This document shows positions 56,996 to 64,000 of a stretch of 64,000 nt of DNA, one piece after another. This stretch comes from Basidiobolus meristosporus CBS 931.73 (lineage: Eukaryota; Basidiobolomycota; Basidiobolomycetes; Basidiobolales; Basidiobolaceae). Below the pieces are notes generated by a model. It was not told the DNA's origin. It made no database searches and was given only the letters and a program-made list of their open reading frames with translations. Numbering within the stretch: position 1 is the first letter of the stretch; every line of letters begins with the position of its first letter. The position numbers were made by a program, and so were the translations under genes. The stretch is taken from positions 1 through 64,000 of the forward strand of contig MCFE01000401.1 in assembly GCA_002104905.1 (NCBI GenBank), written 5' to 3'.

Positions 56996-57211
56996 ACATC
57001 AGTTGCAGATCTCCTATTTGATTATTGACTTGTGACTAAAGCATCAATAAAAATACTAAGTCATTGTTTGAGGATGATTTTTGCAACATAATGATGGGAT
57101 ACATGGCAATTGATGGAGATTTAATCTTAATGCATAGAAAATCAAACAAATAAAGCCAATTGCACTAAATCAATTCAGATCACCTTGGCATAATCACCAA
57201 TGCATTTTAAT

Positions 57212-57915
57212 ATGACTTACTGCTCTGAATGATCTTTTCTTGTCCATCCCATCACTACCACTGGATTTCCTTTTGACACACCAGAAGAGATCTATACCAA
57301 GTACTGTGGACCATATACCCCAATCTTCTCAAGGAGACCCCTTGTTAAGCTTCTTGGCTATTACAAGAAGTATTGTCCAACAAGGTTTTATCCCACCATC
57401 CAGGGCAACAAAAGTCCTAGAAGCTTTTATTCCCAGCTGACAGAAATGGAGAACCACCTTGCAGAGGGTATGAATGACTTAGAGCAAGCTTGGAATACTA
57501 GATTCAGAAGCTCCAGTACACTTCCACATCCCAGAGTGTTCAGCAACAGGTTCCATATCCGGACTATCTTGGATACTTTCCCAGTGAGGATTAACAGACC
57601 TTCTAGAGGGCAGAGGTACTTTTATTCTGGCAAGTACAAGGCACACTGTGTGAAGTTTCAAGCTCTGTCTGACATTGAGGGTAACATCATCTGGTTTAGT
57701 GAGCCATTTGCTAGAAGTAGGCATGGCAATGCACCCTGGGTAGAGAATCATTTAGAAATCAGTAGAGGGGGGAAATATATGGCAGACTTAGCTTATATGG
57801 GAGAGGATTGTCAGATTAGGATGCAATACTGCTAATGGGGAGCCAAGGAATGGTGTGCTTAGCAGGAAGCAGAAGCTCTACAATGAGATATATAATCATT
57901 TCAGAGTGAGAGTTG
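57212..57915 (+). pseudogene. DDE transposase (DDE_Tnp_4-like), copy Hd, first part
   Basis: From 57212: MTYCSE, TGA at 57230 where Hb has a tryptophan codon, then a long open frame to 57835. Motifs: TTTGFPFDTPEEIYTKY, NHLAEGMNDLEQAWNTRFRS, LDTFPVRINRPSRGQRYFYS (first catalytic Asp), HCVKFQALSDIEGNIIWFSE, RSRHGNAPW, where the second catalytic Asp is Gly, and MADLAYMGEDCQ. This is the longest uninterrupted stretch of the protein in the window. Copia E cuts it at 57915; the end lies at 62604. Confidence 0.62.
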
Positions 57916-58262
57916 TGTTTTAAGAGTCTTGGAGATATTGGAAGTGATTTGGAGAACAAGTAGATTATGTGGTTTTCACTTAATGATTTATTGAATGTAA
58001 AAGTAGTAATTATACTTTTACCTGGTCTTGGCATTAAAAAAATGTAGAATAGGCTAAGGAAGGTCCCAAGAACATGTGTGCAAAGTTTGGGCTGTTTGGA
58101 CAACTTTGAGAATTTTCATGTTCTGGGTACCTGGTATTTTGGTAAAAATATTCCAAGTAAATCCCAACAAGGAATTTGGTCAGTATTCTCTAGGATTTGA
58201 AGGTAATGATCTAAGTGACTAAGTTAGGTGAATATTTAGGTGGAAATACGAACTTTACAACA
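57916..58262 (-). repeat. Copia E 3' LTR
   Basis: 347 bp, TGTTTTAAGAGTC to ACTTTACAACA on the plus strand. A CTCCCACTC tract (purine-rich on the element strand) lies next to it. Confidence 0.92.
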
Positions 58263-58273
58263 CTCCCACTCAG

Positions 58274-61200
58274 CTAAATGTTCATACTGACTAGTCCTAT
58301 TTTTGACCTAAGATATTCAAACTTGTCTCTAGCTAATGGTTTGGTAAATATGTTTGCAATCATTTCATCTGTTGGACAGTAAACTAAGCTAACTAAGTTA
58401 TTCTCTATAGCTTCTTGTATGAAATGATGTCTGATATCTATGTGCTTGGTTCTAGCATGAAAAGTTGGATTTCTACCTAATTGTATACATCCTTGATTAT
58501 CTTGAAATAAAGTAATAGGCATTTTTTGACATAGGCCTAAATCTGTAAGCAGCTTTGTTAACCACATTGCTTCTTTTGTAGCCTCACAGGCTGCCATATA
58601 CTCTGCCTCTGTGGTGGAAAGTGCTACGGTTGGTTGCTTTCTTTAATTCCATGATATTGCTCCTTTGCAGTAAAGAAAGGTGTATCCTGTGGTGGATCTT
58701 CTGTCTTCTAAATTTTGTCCCCAATCAGCATCAGAGTATCCCACAAGATCCTGTTCTGAATCCTTATAAGTATATCTTAAGCAGATATCAGCAGTTCCTT
58801 TTAGGTATCTAAAAATCCACTTAACTGCTGCAATATGATCAGATCTATAGTTCTGATTATATTGGCTGATAACTCCCACTGAATATGAGATATCTGGACG
58901 TGTTCCAAGCATGATATACATCAGACTACCGACCATAGATTGATAAGGAAAGTCAGGGCTTTCAGATGGCACCAAGCTCTCTTGATTTGGTTGGGTTTTG
59001 ACCAAGTTAAGGTTTGTCTCCATTGGGGTAGCTGCCGGTTTACAGTCTTCCATTTTGTACTTCTTTAGTATATCTTGAATATACTTGGATTGACTTAGGA
59101 TGATAGTCTGGGTACTTCTGTCTATGGAGAACTTAATTCCTAAGTAGTAACTAAGTTCTCCTAGATTGGACATCTTGAACTCCTTAGATAGGCTGGATTT
59201 AGTCTCTTCCAATGTTTCTAGGTTATTGGCAGCTATAATAAGATCATCCACATATAGAGCTAATAGAACTGGATTTCCTCTATCTGGCTTATAGTATATA
59301 CTATAGTCAGCATTACTTCTTTTGAAACTCAAAGATTCCAAATAAGAATCTATCTTGCAATTCCAGGCTCTTGGTGATTGTTTGAGACCATATAGTGACT
59401 TTTTAAGTTTGCAGACCAAATGGGGGTTATCTTGGTCAACAAACCCATCAGGCTGGTCCATATACACGTCCTCATCAAGTTCTCCATTCAAAAATGCAGT
59501 TTTTACATCCATTTGATGAATAAAAAACTTATATTTTGCTGCAATAGCCAAAATTAATCTGATGGAATTAAACTTGGCTACCAGTGCAAAGGTCTCAGTA
59601 TAGTCAAGTCCTTTTGTTTGAGAATATCCTTTGGCTACAAGTCTTGCTTTGTATCTCTTAATTGTACCATCAGCCTTGTATTTTGTCTTTAAGACCCATC
59701 TGCATCCAATTGGTTTTTGGTTGATTAGTAATTTGACTAAGTCCCAAGTTTGATTTTCCATCAGGGCCTGATATTCCTCAGTCATTGCAGATCTCCAAAA
59801 CTTTGTCTGAGGGCTATTTAAGGCCTCTTTTACAGTCTAGGGCTCATTAATATGGACTGAATAGGCATAGGCTAAGTTTGTACCCTCATTGATATAGTAA
59901 TTTGGGCTATTTCTTGTCCAATTGGATCTCCAGGCATTTGATACTGGAATGATCACTTCTGGGATATTCCTGGGCACTAATTCTGGCTGAACCACGGTTG
60001 CAGAGTTTGCTGGAGTGAAAAAATTTTCATTGTTTTGCTCTGATTCAATCCTGAAAGTTGGTGGACTTGAGATCAAATTTTTGTCATCATCTGATGTCAT
60101 TTTTTGTGAAAATTTTGAATTTTCATCAAACAACACATCCCTGGACTTGATCAGCTTCTTTGCTTTGGTATTGTAGAGTCTGTATGTCTTACTCTCATTG
60201 CAGTAGCCCAAAAATATGCATTTTACACTTTTTGGCTCAAATTTTGACTGATTTCCGGCCAGTTTTTTGGCATATGCTGTACACCCAAATATTCTTAGAT
60301 GTTCTGCACTTGGTCTGTACCCATACCATGCTTCAAATGGAGTAGAATCACAAAGTATTTGGTTATAACTCCTATTTTTAAGATATACAGCAGTGGCAAC
60401 TGATTCCACCCAAAAATCATAGGATAATTTTTGATTATGTATAATAGATCTTACCTTATCAATTATTGATCTGCTTACACATTCTGCTACTTCATTTTGC
60501 TGTGGGGAGTATGGTACAGTAGTCTCTTGCTTTATCACATGAATTTTGCAAAAGTGGATGAAGAGTTTTGAGGTATATTCTTCACTATTGTCAGAGCATA
60601 TTTTCTCAATTTTATCACCAGTTTCTCTCTCCACCATGGCTTTAAACTCCCTGAACTTAGACAGAGCTTCTTCCTTTCTCTCCATGAAGTAGACCCATGT
60701 GTATCTTGTATAATCATCAATAATAGTGATTAAATACTTCATCCCAACTAAGGATAAATTTTGCATAGGTCCACACAGATCTGAGTGAATTAGTTCTAAT
60801 TTTTTCTTAGTTTTGATTAACCCAGAGCTCTTGAACGGTTGTCTGGCTTGTTTCCCATATATGCAGGCTTCACAGTGCTCCATATTAGCTGGGGGATCAG
60901 TTTTTACTCCAGAAACTAGCTGATCTTTGATCATTTCACGCAAATAATCAAGATTGATGTGTCCAAATCTCCTGTGCCAAAGCATTGGTGTTTCTTCATT
61001 TAAGTTACTTAAACTGGCCTCCAAATATGATGGAATGTAAGTCAACTTGTATAGATTCTGATCTCTGATGCCCAAAGCAATATGCGCACCATCTTGATCA
61101 GTGATCTTGCATCCGGAATTGTCAGAACTGAAACTGAGTCCTTCTGCTGTGGCCTTGCTTACAGAGAGTAGGTTCTTTGCTATTTCTGGTACCTAGAGTT

Positions 61201-62218
61201 CTTCTTTGAAGGTCAGTGTATGTCTTCCTTCATTGTTTCTTAGGTTTACTGGGATAGTTCCTTCTCCCACTGCATCAAGTGTTCTATTGTCACCCATGAA
61301 AACCTTCTTAATTGGAATTTCTTGATATTGGGTAAAAAGTTCTTTTTGGTGTGTAAAGTGTTGAGAAGCTCCAGAGTCAATATACCATGTCTGAGAATCC
61401 TTGTTTGTGATCATATTTAGTGCAGATATTAATACTCTATCTTCAGTTGTTGTAGCATTTCCATATTCAGGCTTCTTTTGCTGATTATCCTTCTTTTTGA
61501 GATACCGGTCTGATATGTGTCCTTTCCTTTTGCAGTAGTTGCAAAATAGGTTGCTGTTGCCTTTGTAGGGTCTTGGGTACCTCCTTTGTTGGCTATCATT
61601 GCTTATTAAAGCATTTTCTTCATCCTTCTTATTGGCGCTTGATTTTCTTAATTTGTCATCCTGGAGCCTTCCATATATGTAATTTAAGGTCAAATCTTCA
61701 GTTCTGGACTCTAGGGCTGATACAAAGCCCTGAGACTTGTCTGTCAGGCTATTCAGGATGGTAACTATCACATCCTCATCAGTAGTTTGTATGCCCACAG
61801 ATTCCATCTCATCTACCAGCAGGGTAATTCTGTTAATTAGATTTTTCATTTATTCTCCTGGCAGCATCTTTGTAGTAAAGAATTTTTGTCTCAGATACAT
61901 TTTCTTGGCAGCTAAACATGACTGGTAGGTGTCTTCTAATACTTTCCAGGCATTCTTTGCCGCTTTTGCTCTTGAGCATTGAATTAGCAATTTGTCCTTG
62001 ACATTAAGGCAAATGCAGTTAAAGGCACTTTGTTCTTTCTTCTGGTACTTTCAGGCTTCCTCTCCCACATTTTTAGGAGGGCATTCTTCTCCCATGACAA
62101 TATCCTAAAGGGCTCTTTCTTGTATCAGCATCTTCATCTTCACCTTCCACACTTGGTAGTTAGTTCCATCCAACTTTTAAGCGGAGGGAAAAATTCCAGT
62201 AATAGCAGTAGTAGACAT
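58274..62218 (-). pseudogene. gag-pol: Copia E gag-pol, disabled
   Basis: Domains in copia order: gag with knuckle CNYCKRKGHISDRY (final Cys lost, near 61510), protease DSGASQ (61365), integrase with HSDLCG and SDNSEE motifs and an AEC in place of AER (60490), reverse transcriptase with YVDD (near 59250), RNase H with SDADWG. Stops: TAA at gag codon 13 (62182), TAA 61850-61852, TAG near 61193, TAG near 59836 and TAA near 58642. The integrase glutamate motif NEVAECVSR keeps the Glu. No frameshift of large effect was seen apart from these stops. Confidence 0.93.
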
Positions 62219-62249
62219 TGCAGAGAGTGACAGCTTGGGGCTCATAACC

Positions 62250-62598
62250 TGTTGTAAGAGTCTTGGAGAAATTGGAAGTGACTTGGAGAACAAGTAGATT
62301 ATGTGGTTTTCACTTAATGATATATGGAATGTAAAAGTAGTGTTTATATTTTTGCCTGGTCTTGGCATTACAAACATATAGAATAGGTGAAGGAAGGTCC
62401 CAACAACATGTGTGCAAAGCTTGAGGCTGTTTGGACAACTTTGAGAATTTTCATGTTCTGGGTACCTGGTATTTTGGTGAAAATATTCAAAGTAAATCCC
62501 AATAAGGAATTTGGTCAGTATTCTCTATGATTTAAAGGTAATGACCTAAGTGACTAAGTTAGATGAATATTTAGGTGGAAATACAAATTTTTACAACA
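62250..62598 (-). repeat. Copia E 5' LTR
   Basis: 349 bp, TGTTGTAAGAGTC to TTTTACAACA. It is followed on the element strand by GGTTATGAGCCCC, the same initiator tRNA-Met anticodon-arm site as copia A-C. Confidence 0.93.
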
Positions 62599-62603
62599 AG
62601 TTG

Positions 62604-62734
62604 AGCATACATTTGGATATCTGAAGAGATTCAGCATATTGGCTGGGTTAATCAAAACTAAGCAAAATTAGATCTAATTCACTCAGATTGGTATAGAACT
62701 ATGCAAAATTTGTCTGTAGGCAGGATGAAGTATT
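62604..62734 (+). pseudogene. DDE transposase (Hd), C-terminal end
   Basis: Continues the gene cut at 57915: EHTFGYLKRFSILAG, matching EYTFGFLK of Hb. The tail then diverges (LIKTKQN) and stops. No terminal repeat is seen before copia F starts at 62735. Confidence 0.55.
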
Positions 62735-63083
62735 TGTTGTAAACATTTGTATTTCCACCTAAATATTCCCCTAACTTAGTCACTTAGATCATTACCTTCA
62801 TATCCTGGAGAATACTGACCAAATTCCTTGTCAGGATTTACTTGGAATATTTTCACCAAAATACCAGGTACCCAGAACATGAAAATTCTCAAAGTTATCC
62901 AAACAACCCCAAGCTTTGCACACATGTTCTTGGGACCTTCCTTAACCCAATCTATGTGTTTGTAGTGCCTAGACCAGGTAAAAGTATAAATACTACTTTT
63001 ACATTCCATAAATCATTAAGTGAAAACCACATAATCTACTTGTTCTCCAAATCACTTCCAATATCTCCAAGACTCTTACAGCA
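62735..63083 (+). repeat. Copia F 5' LTR with promoter
   Basis: 349 bp, TGTTGTAAACATT to CTTACAGCA. A TATA box TATAAATA is at 62985-62992. The reverse complement matches the copia E LTRs. Confidence 0.92.
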
Positions 63084-63114
63084 GGTTATGAGCCCCAAGC
63101 TGTCACTCTCTGCA

Positions 63115-64000
63115 ATGTCTACTACTGCTATTACTGGAATTTTTCCCTCCGCTGAAAAGTTGAATGGCTCTAAGTACCAAGTGTGGAAGGTGAAGATGAA
63201 GATGCTGCTACAAGAAAGAGGCCTTTGGGATATTGTCACGGGAGAAGAATGCCCTCCTAAAAACGTGGGAGAGGAAGCCTTAAAGTACTGGAAGAAAGAA
63301 TAAAGTGCCCTTAACTGCATTTGCCTTAATGTCAAGGACAAATTGCTAATTCAATGCTCAAGAGCAAAAACGGCAAAGAATGCCTGGAAAGCATTAGAAG
63401 ACACCTACCAGTCATGTTCAGCTGCCAAGAAAATGTATCTGAGACAAAAATTCTTTACTACAAAGATGCTGCCAGGAGAATAAATGAAAAATCTAATTAA
63501 CAGAATTACCCTGCTGGTAGATGAGATGGAATCTGTGCGCATACAAACTACTGATGAGGATGTGATAGTTACCATCCTGAATAGTCTGACTGACAGGTTT
63601 CAGGGCCTTGTATCAGCCTTAGAGTCCAGAAGTGAAGATTTGAGCTTAAATTACGTATATGGAATGCTCCTGGATGAAGAATTAAGAAAATCAAGCACCA
63701 ATAAGAAGGAAGAAGAAAATGCTTTAATAAGCAATGATAGCCAACAAAGGAGGTACCCAAGACCCTACAAAGGCAACAGCAACCTATTTTGCAACTACTG
63801 CAAAAGGAAAGGACACACATCTGACCAGTATCTCAAAAAGAATGATAATCAGCAAAAGAAGCCTGAATATGGAAATGCTACAACAACTGAAGATAGAGTA
63901 TTAATATCTGCACAAAATATGACCACAAACAAGGATTCTCAGACACCGTATATTGACTCTGGAGCATCTCAATACTTAGCACACCAAAAAGAACTTTTTA
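63115..64000 (+). pseudogene. gag-pol: Copia F gag and protease start, disabled
   Basis: MSTTAITGIFPSAEKLNGSK at 63115, then in one frame: TAA 63301-63303 (copia E has CAA), TAA 63481-63483 (shared with copia E), the knuckle CNYCKRKGHTSDQY near 63795, and a protease DSGASQ near 63955. The rest of the polyprotein lies outside the window. Two stops within the first 125 codons rule out normal gag production from this copy. Confidence 0.88.

Larger units (their letters stand above)
57916..62598 (-). mobile_element. Copia E: complete Ty1/copia element (family copia-2), inactive
   Basis: 4683 bp on the minus strand: 5' LTR 62250-62598, primer site 62238-62249, gag-pol 62218-58274, 3' LTR 57916-58262. 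Perfect target duplication AGTTG (57911-57915, 62599-62603), with the empty site visible in Hb near 48898 (TTCAGAGTTGGAG). The family is distinct from copia A-C in sequence but shares the primer site. LTRs differ at many positions, so the insertion is older than copia B. Confidence 0.96.
62735..64000 (+). mobile_element. Copia F: 5' part of a Ty1/copia element (family copia-2), cut by the window
   Basis: 5' LTR 62735-63083, primer site 63084-63095, gag from 63115. The element continues past the window, so its target duplication and 3' LTR cannot be checked. It is orientated away from copia E, with 136 bp between the two 5' LTRs. Confidence 0.93.

Noticed and set aside
62730-62734. Target duplication of copia F (GTATT)
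   Set aside because: The right end of the element lies outside the window, so it cannot be confirmed.
1-64000. CRISPR arrays, rRNA or tRNA genes, bacterial operons
   Set aside because: No regular short repeats with spacers and no RNA-gene sequence was seen; the tRNA-like GGTTATGAGCCC sites are retrotransposon primer sites.

Overview
The window is a repeat-only stretch of eukaryotic DNA. I find no host gene, no rRNA or tRNA, and no CRISPR array. Almost every base belongs to layered transposable elements: two Ty1/copia families, at least three Ty3/gypsy LTR families, several decayed copies of a large DNA transposon with a Tnp2-type (CACTA/EnSpm-like) transposase, several copies of a second DNA transposon with a DDE_Tnp_4-like transposase, and palindromic foldback elements. 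The organism is probably a filamentous fungus, most likely a basidiomycete with an expanded genome. This is inferred from the Tnp2 style, the VERGH-type gypsy integrase and the mix of families; no marker gene settles it.

Layout. 1-13850: the tail of Tnp2 unit T1, LTR remnants, a 736-bp foldback element, then Tnp2 unit T2 (unknown partner gene on -, transposase on +), split by a gypsy-type solo LTR (6277-7080) and copia A (7912-12595, TSD GTGGA). 13855-27243: unit T3, holding copia B (14658-19343, TSD TCTAC, intact 1305-residue gag-pol) and DDE element Ha (20783-27087), which itself carries copia C (21207-25474, TSD TTTTC). 27360-38229: unit T4, holding a complete gypsy D (29283-36474). 38230-44935: unit T5, inverted, holding gypsy G (38450-42291, TSD CTTC, itself hit by a gypsy-D-family solo LTR with TSD CCAG) and a gypsy-G-family solo LTR (TSD GTTG). 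44968-50140: DDE elements Hb and Hc, with another solo LTR (TSD CTGC) and the second foldback copy. 50140-55935: T6, the best preserved Tnp2 unit. 55936-62734: DDE element Hd, split by copia E (57916-62598, TSD AGTTG). 62735-64000: the 5' part of copia F.

How the parts relate. The DNA transposons form the old substrate and LTR elements inserted into them later. Target-site duplications and paralogous empty sites elsewhere in the window prove much of the order. Both DNA transposon types have the same plan: a transposase and a second, unrecognised protein transcribed divergently from a gap of about 220 bp. The foldback elements share terminal sequence with the DDE element and could be mobilised by it. 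Copia B is the only element with an uninterrupted polyprotein. Gypsy D is the youngest by LTR identity but carries two in-frame stop codons.
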